Counted from the first letter of the stretch, positions 13,401-28,300 are shown. The stretch: 64,000 nucleotides of DNA from Cinclus cinclus (GCF_963662255.1 NC_085067.1:744001-808000); one strand, 5' to 3'. Made by a program: numbers and translations. Notes: generated by a model not told the origin, from the letters alone.

Positions 13401-16400
13401 CATCCATTTTGTCTGAAAGTATCTCCTTGGACTATGTGCTGGAGAGAAGCTGGGCAGGCTCTGGGATCAGGGTTTCAAGTGCCCCGGCCCAGCCCAGAGG
13501 AGGGACTCACTGTGCTGAGCCACATCGACCAGAAACACACAAAACCCCAACTGCTGAGGAGGAAAGAAAAAGCCATTGTAACAGCCTGTGTGCTAGTCTG
13601 TCATGGAAATACTCTGCTCCCAAGGAGCAGGGCATACACAAAGGGATTCTCTGTTGTATTTCTCTGCCTGCCAGCGGACAGCTCTGAGTGCTGGATACAA
13701 ATTCATGCCACAAGAGTTGAGATTTTTCACTGCAGCCAAGCAGCTCTGCATCATTATACAAAGATCACTCATGGGTTTGTCCCACTCCTTTAATTTACAG
13801 TACTTCACCCTGATCTCTCCAAAAGGAACATGGATAAGTTAGGCATTACTGAAAATCCTGGATCCTGAGGATGCTGGAGAAAGCTGCAATGCCACAGCTG
13901 TGCAGTGGAAGACTAAATGCCACTGCTACCCTACTACAGCTGCTGCCAGGTGTGATGTAAAACACTACTGGGAGTCATTCCTTCTAACACTCCTCCAGAA
14001 TACCAAAGCCAGACACACAGTGAAGGCCCACGAATGGCTAAGGGATCCAGCAGAGATGGACAGCTTCTTACCTGTCTCACAGGCACAAAATCAGTGTCCA
14101 CATTCAGCTTTCCTCATATTTGGCTTGTTTGAAAATAGAGCACATAAGCTGTCTTTCCATAGCTCTGTCACTCTGAGGATTTCCACAAATGCAAAACTGA
14201 GAGTGCTCAGCCATCACAGGATGAACAAACAAAATAGCAGGATTCCCTAAGTATCAACAGTCTTGCTTTAGAATAAGCTTCTGAATCCAGAAATAACTTG
14301 AACAAAAAGAAAAGAAAATCTTTCTACCTCCATCATTCCTCCATAGATAGTCTTATTTCTCTTTTGTGTTTTGGCAAAGGAAATTTATAAATTCAACTAG
14401 ATTGCTTACAATAAAATATTCAAAGTGCAAATAATCAGCAGCAGATTATTATTAGCTTTTCAGCTGTGATTGCATTCAAAGAACACTGAAGTTATCTGAA
14501 ACTTCCAGATGCCCTGATTTCCCCAAATGCTGGAGGAGGTCCTGCCCGTGCTGCCTGTTACCCCAGCAGTAACTGAGCCTTGTGCTGGGCTGGGTTACAG
14601 ACACAGGCATTTGGGAGCTCTACAGCAGCAGCCTGGCTGCCCACGCTCTGGAGCCCATTTCCATGTCCTGCCTGCAAATCCCTGCATGTCCAGTCTTGCC
14701 TCTTCAGCACAGCTACTGACAATCATTTTCTTCAGCTGAAAAGAGAAAGGGAGAGGACTGAGCACAGTCACCCAGAAATAGGAAGGTGTAGCATTACTCA
14801 CTACCTTGAGGACTTGCCTGCTCTTCCTTTTCAATGACTCAGCAGATGTTCTAGAATCAGTTACTCAGTTTCTACATGCACCTGCCAAACCCCAATTTTG
14901 TAGGACACCATCCACCCACTGAACACTGAACTCAGCGAGGCACATCCCGCTCCCCTCCTGCAGCCAGGAGGAACCTGGCACTTGGAGCCAGCCTGCAACT
15001 GCAGAGCACTGCCTGCTCACTGCTCAGCACAGCCTGCAACCTCTGCAGGAGGATTTCCAAGCACTCCATCACCAGCTGCTTCTGAAGGCTGCTGCAGGAA
15101 AAAAGGGCAAATCTACCCCCATGAAGGAAAATGCTGATTCCAAAAAAAGCCACAGTACTTAAAAATTCCAGTTTGCCACATACACTATAGTCCCCATGCC
15201 AAGGCTCCATGTTATGTTCTCCTGAGACTCAGGAAGGGGAGTTTGCTTCAAGTATTAATACAGAGGTGGGGGCTTCTGTCTTGTCTGGGGTATTCTGGCT
15301 TCTTGCAGAGAAAATAGAGACATGGCTGAAAAAAAACCATGCATTAAAAAAAAGTCAACTATAGGAAATTGCTTAACTGGAATGTGGCAACTTGCCACAT
15401 TCTCTCTTTTAAAACAGCAAAACAGCTTTATTTTAACAAGCTGCTATGAGATTGTATTTTGGGATTGTCAGGAAGAACAAAATACACTAAATCCCACTCT
15501 GTTCAAAATGCTTTGAACCTATAACACAAGATTTTAAGAGGGGAAAAAGAAAAGCTTTGGTATGTTTTGCCATGCAATGGGATCAAAGATTTTCAGCTTG
15601 CTCACCAATTATCAAGCATGCTCCCAGAGTACTGTGTACAGTCACTGAGACACAAAGTACATGCTGGAAAAGCTGTGAGTGTAACTGAGATTCAGCTGCC
15701 AGGTTAACTGGGTCCCCCACAGCTCAGGTCTAGGAGAGACTCCTCAAACAGTTAAAAAGCAAAATGGTGTCCATGGACTGTATGAGCTTTATCTTCCCTC
15801 CAGGACTGGTGATGCCATTTGTCAGGAAGTTTGCTTCTGGTGTCAGTTCTCTTTCCTTCTCAGCAAACAAACATTCTCACCAGCACCTGTCCCAAGCCCC
15901 TCTCCCTGCAGTTCCATGTCCTCGGATTAGCCTTCCTGCTCTCTCGAGGTCAGGAACATCACAGTCTCAGACAAACTCTGTGCAGATCCCTCCTGAAAGC
16001 CCAGGACCATCCCACTGAGGGGAGTCAGTATAATTGCAGTGAGAATGAAAGATTACTTAAAGAAGTTTGGGTTAAACGTGTGATGTGGGGAAAGGCTGTG
16101 AGACAGAAGATGGTGTTGCAGAAAAGTTTTATATAAGGGCTTTTCCCTGATTTTCTTTTGAAGTTACTGGGATGAGCTGTGTGTTCTACTCTGCTTTAAA
16201 CCTGCTGGTCAGTTGTTGGGTATCTTTCAGTGCTCAGTGAGGCTGTGTACTGGACTAGTTCTTCCTTCCTACTCTCTTGCTGCTCTGCAGGGCCATGGGC
16301 CGAGTGAGCAAGGCAACAGGAAGAGCAGGAGTGTAGGAGTCACCTCTACAGAGACAGATCAGGATGTGACCTCTGCTCCCTGAAGAGGGCACAACTGTCA

Positions 16401-17215
16401 GAATCTCAGACCCAAGCTGGTCTCTCCCTAAAGGAAAGGCTACAGCAAGGACCAAGTGAAGCTGTTAATCTCGAGTTAGAAACTAAATTTATGTATATCA
16501 GTGGTGCTTTGTAGGAGGAAATTATTAACTGCAAATAAGTCAAATTATTGACTACTCTGATGGATTCTTGCTAGCTAAGCTCAAACACTCTAATACTTGA
16601 TGGAACTTCGATTCTGCCTTTTATGTCACTTTAATGTCACAAAGTGCTGGTGCTGCTCCTACCTGAAAGTATCCAGCTCCTGCAGCCTTGGAGCTCTGCT
16701 CAGGTAGGACGGAGTGTCTGGAAACCTGTGTGACCTGTTTGTCCAGCCCAGAGGCTCCCCTTCCCCACTGGCTGTGCAGCCCTACAGCACTCTGAAGTTA
16801 ACAGCCTCTGAGCCCAGTTTGCTCCAGGAGCTGCCTGAGCCCCGTTTCCCAGGGCAGCACAAATTCCAGCTGGAACGGGCAATGACAGACCAAGACCAAC
16901 CTAGTCTCATCTCCACGCAGCTGTGCAAAGTGTCTTTTCAGCCTCAAATCTTAACAGAAGGCTGTACCAGCATGCAGCAAAGTAAAGCTAAGGGAGGCTT
17001 TACTGCTACCAACTTGGTGCTCCCATCCTGGCTGTAGTTACACACATTGCTGCTGCTGGATCTGCACAAACACCAGGCACGGCTCCCCGACACTACAAGT
17101 TCATACTCTGAGGGTAATGATTCACCTAGTTCAGCCCCTTAATCTCCAGTCTCTCTGAGACCATGGCAACAACTTCTGAACATGCCTGCCTTCAAAGTTA
17201 TCCCAGATACTGTCT

Positions 17216-17250
17216 ATTATCTAGGATCCTTCTGTAGGATCCTAGATAAT
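17216..17250. repeat. Perfect 14-bp inverted repeat, 7-base loop
   Basis: Arms ATTATCTAGGATCC (17216-17229) and GGATCCTAGATAAT (17237-17250) flank TTCTGTA. The match stops at both outer edges. It is too short for a typical miRNA precursor and has no further pairing in the flanks. Confidence 0.95.
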
Positions 17251-20200
17251 GAGAAAAAAGGCACTGCAGTTAAGATGACCAGCTCAAAAGACAAAAACAG
17301 GGAGTTCCCACAGCTGCTTTAGAGCTTAGTCCTCCATGTATATACTTTTCTACTGAAGGGGACCTTATTCAGTCCAGTATGGATGAGTGCTGAACCAGCT
17401 TCTTGCAGTGCTTCATCTCCCACTTGCTCTTCCTGTTTAGCTGAAACTCTTGTGTATGAAGCTAAGTAAAACTGACCTAGAGGTTGTTTATGCTTTCAAA
17501 GGGTATATGGTCTGTGCTGGAAATGAGTACCTCGATCCAGCCTGACTCCCTGCTACAATAATAACTGGAAATGAACTCTGGACCATCGGTTCCCAGGCAC
17601 TGTGTGTTAGACCACATTGCACAAGGAATATCCCAGCCCGGGGGAGGGGAAGGCTCCCAGTGACACGGAACAGCACCTTCTGCTGCAAGCAGCTGCACGA
17701 GGCTTGGGACAGGGATGATCCATAGGGAACCAACAAACAGCAACGGCAGACAGAGCAAAACACCAGCGGGTTCTACAGCAGCTGGGAGGGTGCACTATAA
17801 AGCCAACTACTATACAGTGCCACTTGAACGTGAACCTTGAGACTCGCAGGTGACTTGTCAGGTGTGCGCTCCAGATACCCAACCCAGATAAGCAATGCTA
17901 AGGCTCCCTTTGTCTCCCAGCCAGGCCATCTGCAGCAGCAATGGGAGAAGTACAGTGCAATAAAGGTGCAGTTAATTCCCTTCTTATCCAAACTTCCACA
18001 TTGTCCTGTCCCAAACACTAAATGAAGTCAGGACTAGAAGCACTTTCTCTGAAATGTGTCTGCCCTTGCTACTTGCCAAGAAAAGTTAGCAAAGCCTCTC
18101 ATGAATAGGCCAACTGCTTTCAGTTCCTCTCTGTGAGACTGTAACACACTCAGCTTTCACTTGCCAACATTAAAATCTCCCTCTTTGTCTTGGGTCATTC
18201 TAGAGAATGAGGAAGGATCAAAGCATGGGTTGAGTGTAGGCAGTCGTCCCTCTTATTGCAGGGGAAACTGCAGAGTACACAACTTCTCACCCCATTGTCC
18301 CTTCTGAGGAGCCTGTGAAGCTTGCTGACACATCCAGGATTTCAACACAATTAAATTGTAAATTAGTCTTGTTCTTCACAAAAGGCTCATGACACACAAT
18401 GATCTCCAACGAGATACAATGACCTGCTGAATTCTCTATTGGTCTCTTGGGGGTTTCCAGGACCTCCCTGTACATCATTCCCTAAAGTCAAACAGCTGCA
18501 ATTACCCACTGAAAGAATGGATTGGGCAATGGAAGGGGTCACTTTCCTACGTACAGTTCTTGACTGCCAGCTGTGCTGTTAGTTCACTATCAGCCCCAGG
18601 AAAAGGTCCAAGCACTTCAAAATTCAGAGAAGGTGCTGAACAGTAACTGACTTTAAAGCATTCCTGTAATCATTTCAGTGGCAGTGACTTCAGAGATAGG
18701 TGCAAGCAAATTAAATCTTCATAAAAACAGTGAATATTATTTAGGTCGCGGGTAGCAGCACTTGCACGTTATGGATGAGACCACCATAGAATACATTTCT
18801 TGCCACATACATGGCTCAAAAGGGACAAGAACTATTAAGTGTCAGTTCTGGATGCTAAGAGAGAGCTGAACAGTTACTGCTGTAAACTTCCAGGTGTATT
18901 TGGGTGGATGGCAGCCTCATGCAGAAGGGGAGCTGAACTGGCAAAAGAGCAATGTTGCTGAAATATGCATTCATCAAGATGAAAAATGAAAGGTATCTTA
19001 TAACTGCAGAATTTCTACCAATTTCAGAGGCAGGTGAAATAAGGCAGAAAAAGAATCCTTCTGTATTCTAAAAATATCCACTTTCTCAGCTGGCTGTCCT
19101 CTGCTATATGAATGTTGTTTCTTTGCCTTGCTCATTCAAAACATACTTTAACATCAGACCAGGTCTGAAGACAGTACAACAGTACTTGTGTTTAAATAGC
19201 TGGAGCTTCAAGTGGGGGTCAAGGCCGTGCTGTTTAAGGTATTCAGCCTTGAAAGGCACTTATAAAAGAACTGAGCCAGCAGAGACTAGAGCTAATTTCA
19301 GCTCCTACCCTAGTTTTAAACTGCTTCAACTCTTTTGCCTTCAATACAGTCACATTCAGCTGCTACTCCTGTAAAGCAAAGTGGGCTCACATTCCCAACA
19401 TTCATCTGATGTCAACTGGACAACCCCAAGGAACATAAGTGGGGTCCTCAGTCAAAGCCAGCTCTACTCTTTGCTACAGATGTCACTTACATGATACCTT
19501 TAGCAGACCAAGTGTTCCATCAAGTGATACGGCTGTGAATAATTCACCAGTAACCCCATAACACTTGATTAAAACCCACTGAAAGAAGATCTAATTAAAT
19601 TGTCTTTTAAAGAACAGACATGGTATGATGACTGTGTGAAGGGCAGATGGCAACCAGAAGCTCACTGGAACACAAGAAAATAATTTAGAGGACAGTACTT
19701 GGTAGCCAATACTATAAATTTTGCAAGGCCATTGGCTTTAAAGCTGTATCTACTGTGCTATGAAATACACAGCTTTTTGATTAAATAATAATTGGACAAT
19801 ATGTTATGGGAATGTAACAGCTACCTTGTTGCAAATGATATGTGCTTTGAGATAAAGCAACACAGCTCACAGCAGATTTCTCCATGTCTTTCAACCTCTG
19901 AGAAGGAAAAGAGCTTTATTTCATACCTCAAATCTAAGAAGAGATATGAACATAAAACTAACATCAGCGAGTTAAGTATAAATCTAAAATAGCCCCAAAG
20001 TTCAAATGTTTTAATTACCCAGTTCAAAGTTTTGCATGAAAATAAGTACTTACTGAAGAAAATACAGACTTTTGTCCTCTGTATAATGAAGTTCATCCCA
20101 GTTGGGGGAAGAGAATCTACTGCTCAAAGACAGGCTTTCAGAGTAATTAAATGTGATCCTGGTGCAGCTACCTGAGATCAAAGCAAAGCTGTGCCATGGT

Positions 20201-23200
20201 ACCCACCCCAGCCTCCCAGAAGCTACTGTCTGTTTGCAGTCAGTCAGTCATCTTAGAGGAAAAGCTCTCAAAATTATTCTTCCCAAAGAAATTTGCATTT
20301 CTTACTGATAAATTTTAAAACCCCACATGCACGAGGATGGCTCACCAACTTCCTCCATGTTCTCTTTCCCAGAGTTTGAGGTTAGATAAATCTCAGAGTC
20401 ACAGCTACTTGCATGAAGAGGCTGAACACTCAGCATTTAGAAGAACTCTAAAGAATTCTAGCAATGCAGAGACTTGCAGAGCTCACTGATACTGTTCCCA
20501 CACCACTGAGGCTCTGTCAGGGAAGCTGACAGACCATGCTGCTAACCCACTCTGTAAAATACAGCCTGGATGTGGAGACTTTACCCTCTGCAGTATAAAC
20601 AGGCCATCCCTGCAGTGGCAGAGACCTCACACCAGGCTCTGTGTCAGGAATACAGGAGGACTGAAAGGGCTGAGCCAGCTTATTTATGTGGAGAATCCAC
20701 GAGGAGTGAGAGGCAGCGATCAGACCGTGCATTTCCTCATGTGTTTCCCCTTCCCCCCTGCCCCTTGGTTTTACAGCTGCAGGAAAGATCAAGCCAGAAG
20801 TGTGAAAACTGCTGAGTCAGGTCATGTCTGTGGGGCCTCAGAGAGGCTGTCACAGTGCTAGGGCCAGAGGACAAAACCTCCTCTGGAGAGACACAGCAGG
20901 GTGGGGACAGGCAGGACACAGCCACTGCAGGCACAGGCAGGAGGCACTGGGCAGCAGGGACATCACAGAGCCCTGCCGAGGAAAGACGAAGAACCAGAAG
21001 CATTTTGCAATAAGAGAACTAGAAAGAGGATGCAGGTTAAGCCTAGTAGGATTTAGCTAGTCCTGGCTAAGTTAGCATAAGGAGAAGGCCAGAAACGAGC
21101 ATGGGTGTCCCTGTAAGCTCCCCTGCAGGCTCAGAACTTTTCTGGTGTACAGCAGTAGTCTGTAACAGTGAGAAACACGTCCTGTTTTGGCACAGCAGTT
21201 CAAAAGGACACCGAATAGCCTGTTAATAAAATACTAGAGGCAGGATCTGCCCCTTCGTTAGAAGAGCAGCTGGGCTGACTGAGGAGAGGAGCTGCAAGGA
21301 ACCCCCAGACATTCCTGGGGACTCCAGCTCAGAGCAGGGCTGCACCACCACTGCATCTGCTGCCAGCACACTCCCTGCCCAGGGCACCGACTGCAGGGCT
21401 GCCACTGCCTTCAGTTTGAAACCTTACGTTGCCAGGTGTCCATTCACCGCAGAGCTCTTCGCCTCAAACCCCAAACTAGTTATTCTTGGCAACTCAGGCA
21501 ATTTGAATAGCACAGGAGAAAAACAAGGAAAGAACACATCAGCAGAGCTGGAACCTGCCTTGGCAGCACAATGGTGTTGTAGACTTAGTTTCCACAAGAA
21601 TTAAACACTAAATATTAATGTCACCTAGCAGAAGTGTTCAGCTGGCTCTAAGTTAGCTACCCCTCCAGTAACAGACTGGTAGAACTGATAAGGCCCAGTC
21701 AGCCAGAGGTAAATAGGTAATTACTGCTACAGAGGTGCATTCAGCATCACTACAGAAAACATCTTCTCCCAAAGCAGGACTGCATTTCCTACAAATGCAG
21801 TCTCAGCACAAACCCAGGCGCTGTTTCAGTGCAATAGCTAAAGACCCAGATCACAAGACCTTTCCTTTTCCTTGCAAACATGAGTTTCCAGAGATTCCAC
21901 TCAAGTCCTTTGCCATGACTGCAAATGGCTCAGGAATTTAGGCTACATGGAGAGACATCCCACAGAAATTCTGCCTTGTTACACCCAGACAAAATGCTAC
22001 CAATACAGCAGTGCTTAAATCAGGCCTTCAGCAGTCAGCTAGTGGTTCTACAAATATCACACTTGACCCACAAAGCAAGACCAAACCAATTTCAACACAC
22101 ATAATACCCTGTCTGAATAGGCATGGGACTGACAAGCCCCTTGATATCTACTCTGGGGTTTCTCCCACCTTAGCTTTGGGAAAAAATGCTAAGAGTCTTT
22201 GGTGTTTGTGCTCACATTGGTTCTTCCAGAGCTATTCTGGACACCCTTGTGTTTCACAGGAAAAAGGAAAGAAAATCTGAAACCTTTTCTTCTTCCAAAG
22301 GGAGAAGGCTGAAGGCCTGTACAGAACTCCCCAATAAGACCAGACTCCTGAGAACAATACCTGTGGATTTTAGCAAATTGTTTCCTTAAAATATGGGAGG
22401 ATAGGCAAGTGCATAGCTTCCAGAATTCATTAAAATTCAATTTTAAAAATTGAAAAAACAATGCATCTGATCTGCACTCAAGACTTTTATACTACTAACT
22501 GATGCTGGCCTGAGCCACTCAGATCTGTATCTAAAGAAATTATGGGAAATTAAAATTAGAAGACCTCATAAGAAATGTTTTACTCTGTGGAAAGTTTCAG
22601 TTTTGCTCATAAAGACAAAAGCCCTGAAGTGTTTTACTTGGCAGATAAAGAACAGTTTTTAAGGAGACATCTAAAAAACTCAGGAAACTTCAAAAACAAA
22701 ATTTCCCTACTTCAGCTTATTTCAGAGGAGCTACATAACTATTTTAAAGCAGGATTTAGTCCTCTAGCTTACTCTAGAAATAAAAGGGGAAAACTGTTCT
22801 GGAAGAAGAAAAATGTTTCTAGGAAATTGGTATGAACCAGGTGTGGAGAGCTTCTCCAAGGGCACTGTAAGGCAGCATGAGGGGCATGGACACACATCTC
22901 TGCATGACTGCACTTACTGACAAACCTATCACCTCCCCTAGCAAAGTCCTTTAGTGCTGATAGCCAAAAATCCATCTGTAGTTCTCAATCTGTAAAACCT
23001 ACTAATTGTTTCTTCTCTTCAGTTTATAAATAAAACCTCACACTGGAACCTGCAGGCCTCAACAATAACCCATACACAGCAACAATGAGGAGCTCAAGAC
23101 TTCCTTTCCAAATTTAGATTGCTTCTAACAGAAGTGAAAGTTCTTTGATAAATCAACAAACCCACGTTTTAGAAGCACATAAGGAAAGCAGACCTGGGCA

Positions 23201-23848
23201 GGAAGGTGCTGAACTCATTGCAAAAAGCTTCTGAAGACTTCCAAGGCCCCAGCCCCGAGGCTCCTGGCTGCTTGCTGAACACTGGGGTCAATGACCTGTT
23301 CTGGCAGCATCAGATCAGACCAGATCAGAGCCTGGATCTGCTGCATCCCAGCAGCATTCCTCAGTGCCACGTTAATTACTGCTCTAGAGAGAGCTCACAG
23401 CTCTGCTATTAGTGCCCTTCCATGTGGGATAACTACTAATCATCCTATCAGGGGCACTCCATAACCCAACTAAAGTGTGATTCCTTACTCTGCTGCTGAA
23501 GCGTCCCATGATCCTTCCCTGCTTCCACACAGAACCAACTGGACGTTCTCACTAGGCACAAAAGGAATGAGAGACCTGGCCTCTGTGCTCACTTTAGAAC
23601 ACATACACAAATGACAACTGCATTTTACCGTTAAAGTCAGATTTTGAACAGTCTTGAGCTCAGGTGTGTAAGTCCAATGAGATTTGGATCATCCATTTGC
23701 CTCCAGCCCCAGCAGCTCAGACTTCAGTTCCCTGTGCTGCACTCAGAGCAGGATAAACCAGATACCTATGATCAGCCTGGGCTGTGATTCCCTCAAACCC
23801 CAAGAGCAGGGCCTAAGCTAAGGTTCAAGTTTCCACCACGCTTCACTT

Positions 23849-23871
23849 TAAACCTGCAAAAAGCAGGTTTA
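23849..23871. repeat. Perfect 9-bp inverted repeat, A5 loop
   Basis: Arms TAAACCTGC and GCAGGTTTA around five A. It may be fortuitous in a window of this size. Confidence 0.85.
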
Positions 23872-25284
23872 CAGCGAGGACAGGGATCTGAGCACAGCAC
23901 AGGTGACTGTCACCTGGCACACGTACAAGTGAACAGCACAGTGCAGCAGGATTACCTCATGTCCTTGGAGGTGTGTAGCAGGAGCACGGCTGGCTAGGAC
24001 ACACCTCTGGGATCTGTAGGGGGCACAGGAGCTCTGTGCAGCTCTGGCTTAAGGCAAAAGGCCTCTCTGACCACCTGTAAACTTTGGTGCTGCCCAGCTG
24101 TCCTCCCACAAGCAAGGCAGAGTTTATCTAGTTTACCTAGGGATTTATCCTGTCCTAGCTTCCAGGGGCTATGCCGATGAGGACTGGCTGCTAAGCCAGA
24201 ATGCCCAACTGTTTCCTAGGCAAGTGCTAGTCTGACTAGGTGCAGACCCCCACTAAGAAGCAGGAATGCCCATGACACTTCCATGCACAACTGCTCACAA
24301 GTCGTATGGGAAGAACTCAGTTTCTTTTGGAGGAGGTGTGTTTCCAGATTCAGAGAGCTTATGTTCCCCAGATTTGCCTGCTGTGGTAACTCTGTGCTGC
24401 TGGTAGTGTCGACTCTGTAGGATTGCTCCACAGGGGTGAAAAATGAGCAGGGAGGGAAGGCTGAGAGCTGGCTGAGTCAGGATCATCCGTACATCACTCT
24501 GTGTCTTTCACTGCAGCAGTAATCCAGCCAACACATTCTTGAAGCCCCCTAACAGTGGGATACAGCCAGGCTTGCTTTCAGCACCATTTCCCTTTTATTA
24601 AAAAAAAAAAAATCCCTCAAAGCTGGAAATAAGGGTAAGAAATATTAATCTTAAAGGAAAGGTTTTATCCCTCATGCATCTGATAGATTACACTGTTTTA
24701 GTTAGAAATATCATTGTAACAGACACTGTTTCCTAAATAATTTGGTATGTCACATGACTTCTTTGTTAAGCGTTCCTATTTGTGACCAAAGCAGGTGATA
24801 GATTTGTGTACCCCATGCTGACTCATTGCTGTACATCTGGCTCTAGCATGCAGCTGGAACACGGATCGGGGCTTTCCTTGGGTAAAATGCAGAGCACAGC
24901 ACTGGAACTGGAGTAGCAGCCCAGGGTCTGAGCAGATGGGATCTGGGCAAGCCTGGTCACAGCCAGGAGTTCAGCTGGACACAGCTGGGCTCAGCTTGGC
25001 TGCTTCCCTGATTAGATCAGCTCCGTGCATGCACAAAAGGTTAGAAGTCTATGCAGAGACTGAGGCTTGTGTGGCACTACAGGCTGTGGTTCCTGTCGCT
25101 GTGTGTAGGCACAGACAGACAGAGCTCCAGCCAGGCTCTGCTGGGCTGCACTGCAGCTCCAGGGCTGCAGGAGGATGAGCAGGAAAAATGCTGTGTTACC
25201 AGAATCCAGTGACCAGGCAGCCTTAGAAAGGCAAAGGCAGCACAGAACCCTACCCTGACACTTCCTTTCTTACTTCCCAATCAG

Positions 25285-25397
25285 TGCACCATGGAATCCA
25301 ACACAAGGCAAGAAGTACACAGAGCTTGACAGAAAAGTGAAGAGTCTCTTGTCCTGTCCTCATATTGATGAAAACCTGCTTACCCTGGGAACTCCAG
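25285..25397 (+). other. Unassigned exon-like unit inside KSR1 intron 1, antisense to KSR1
   Basis: A pyrimidine tract ending in CCCAATCAG precedes 113 bases that end at a perfect donor, CCAG|GTAAGTG. One frame is open from end to end and reads APWNPTQGKKYTELDRKVK, then SLLSCPHIDENLLTLGTP, with one spare base at each side. I do not recognise the peptide. It could be an exon of a nested plus-strand gene or lncRNA, a fossil exon, or a chance arrangement. No partner exon was identified. Confidence 0.3.
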
Positions 25398-28300
25398 GTA
25401 AGTGAAAACACTGCTGCTAAGTTTTTGTGTCAACATTAATATAAAATCAGTGGTAGGAGGTGTGCTTAATTCCATTATGATGTGGAAATTCTGATCATAA
25501 CTGTCACAAAGAAAAGATGATGTCTGAAGGCTAGATAATAATATATGGTCTTCCTTTCTTGTGAGTCAAACAAAATCCCTGTTGAAGACTATATTGTACA
25601 AGAAGCACACAAATTTAAGCAAGGAGAAAGTCCTACAAAAACACAAGACACTTTAAGAAAAACAAATGTGTTGCATATATGCAAAAAGTAAGATGAAGTA
25701 AGACACTTTCTTCTCTTACATAAGACCTGCTGGGAAAGGAAGTCTATTCAGCTGAACAAAGCTCATAAACATGTGGCTACAGGTTGCAGTTTGACCAAAA
25801 AATTCACTACTCCCACTACTTCCAATTTACAAACACAGTTGTCCTTCCCCGATGCATACCATATGCCCAACTTCCAATCTTCAAGTGTGGACTGTTACAA
25901 TCTTTCCTCTTCTCTCATGCCTCCCCCCATTTTCAAAGTGTTTCTGCTCGGAGATTGCTTGGTAAGATAAGCCTTTTCTAGACAAATTGCCAAATGAATT
26001 GAGATAATGCCAAAGCAAGTCCAAACAGATTTAATCCACAGGTACCATTCAGCCACTGAATGACTGATCTGTGGTGAACAGACTGAATTATTTGTGACAA
26101 AGCCCAGCTGGGGTCAGGCTTTCTGATCTGGTGCTCTGTTCACTGAAGGTGCTGAACGCAAGACATTCCGGAGGAAGAAGCCAAACCTTTCTTTGCACAC
26201 AGGGCCAGGAGTGACTCTATCATGGATCTAGTCCGGCCAGAGAGCCAGGAGGCCAGTTTTCCCAAAGAGCAGGCAGAACTCAGAATGTGTGCTACTGCCT
26301 CACCCTGACACTCCCACCATAACCAGTTTGGAGGCAGCTGCCACGCCAGAGCCACTGCAGTCAGCTCTTCTGAGGCAAGAACCCATCTAGAAAGAAAACA
26401 CACCTGCAGTCTAAACCCACTCCAGGTCTCGCAGTTCACCCTTCCTGCCTCATCTCTGCTGCAGTCAGAAGTGGGGTGTGCTGGGGGAAGGTGTCCCACT
26501 TAGTCTGGGGATTCCCACAGCTCACCAAAACAGCTGTTTCCAGCTGAGAAACCACAGGAACCTTTCCTGCTGCCAGCACCTGCAACTGTGTTCTCCTGCT
26601 CACCTCCAACAGACCGGCTTGAGCTGCGGCTGGAAGTTGGATGTACTTCACCACAGATGTCTAGTCCCACCAGCAGTTTCCCAGCCAGGGAAAGGAATCC
26701 AGAAAGACACTGCCTTCACAAAGAAATACAGCTAAAAATAACACACTTCTAACTTTGCAAAATCAATTTGAGTCATACAAGGGATTAGTGTAAGGACAGA
26801 GGTAAATACTGACAGAGCTGTTTCTTTCCAAGGATGCTTGGAACAACAATGGATGTTCACTACATGGCAGGCATTTTTTGCTCTCTTACATGTGGGTTAA
26901 AATTACCATTATTTTCCATTTCAGTTTTGCAGTCAACTTGAGAAGTGAGTAAACCTGCTAGGACAAAACTGAAAGCACAGACCAGTACTGTGTAAAAAGA
27001 AAAACACTCAAGCACTTATTGGGCAGAACATATAAAACTTAAAAAAACCCAAACTAGACCTTGCGGCACCGAAGAACCCGGTCTGCTAATAACCAAACTA
27101 ACAGAACTTACTTTCCACTACAGGGAAACTCCCTGCCCTTCTAAGAAATGGCCTTCCTACCCTGAAACAGGGTCAGCTCATATAACATATTACACTCAGT
27201 ACATCCTTTGCAAGCAATTCCCACAGCCCTTTCTCTCCTCTCCTTCCTGTGTCTGTTTTCCTTGAACTCTTCTGAGCCACTGTGAGTGCTTATCTGTACC
27301 TGCCAAGGTCCAGTTTGAAATCCTTATCTACCATGTGCTTTATTTTGAGAACACCTTACAAGGAAGAGGAATGAGGAAGGACCTAAAGCATTGCGGTGAA
27401 AGGGAGGGAGCTAAGCATAAGCCCAAGTGCCCTTGGTTAGGTTGGTGCTCTTGACCTGGCGACTGCACGTCACTACACAGTTTACCAGCTATATTAATGG
27501 AACTAAGTTTTCACAATTCTTTTTCCTCTGAGGTCTTGGCACAGAAGAAAAGCCCTGTGAGAGCTCAGCCCCAGCCTAGATGAGCTCCCAGCTCAAGACA
27601 GATGTATTGTACAGATTTGGCTCACAGCACTGCACCACTAGTAGCCACTAATCATGACCCACTGAGCCATTTCATGACTCATGGAGGCCACCAGGGAAGC
27701 ACCCTGGAGGTCTCCAAGCTCCCAGCTGCACTCTAGACTCTTCAGGAGCTGCCTGCACTGTCCACACCCAGCAGTTCCCAGCTCCCTGAAGGACCAGAGC
27801 TCGTGTCTATGCTGGTAGGACCTCAGTGACAGAGGCACACAGTGCCACAGTGGCACTGCTGGCACAGGAATCAGGGCACGGGAACTCCACCCGGTACCTG
27901 AGACAGCTCTGGGCTCACCTGCCCTAGGGGCACCACAAGCAATGACAGCTTGGGGAAGCAAACACAGACCCTGAGCTCCTGCAGTCTGGCTCTGTGACCA
28001 CAGTCTGGCACAGTCAAGCACAAGACTTGGGCTATGCCTGACATATATTTTGGTACAGGCAAACCAACAGCACAAAAAACACTGAGTCTGTACCCATGCC
28101 CACAGCTCCATGCGTGGGCAGAGATCCAGCACTTGGTTGAACTCCCAGAGAAATCACATACTGGACTGTACATCAGAGATTTTCTTATGAACATAAATTT
28201 TATGATAATCAGTAGATGGGGCACCCATTTGTTTAAAAAGATAAATGCTGAAGAGGATTGTGTGCACACACTCAACAGCCATCACTAGAAACAGCTTCTG

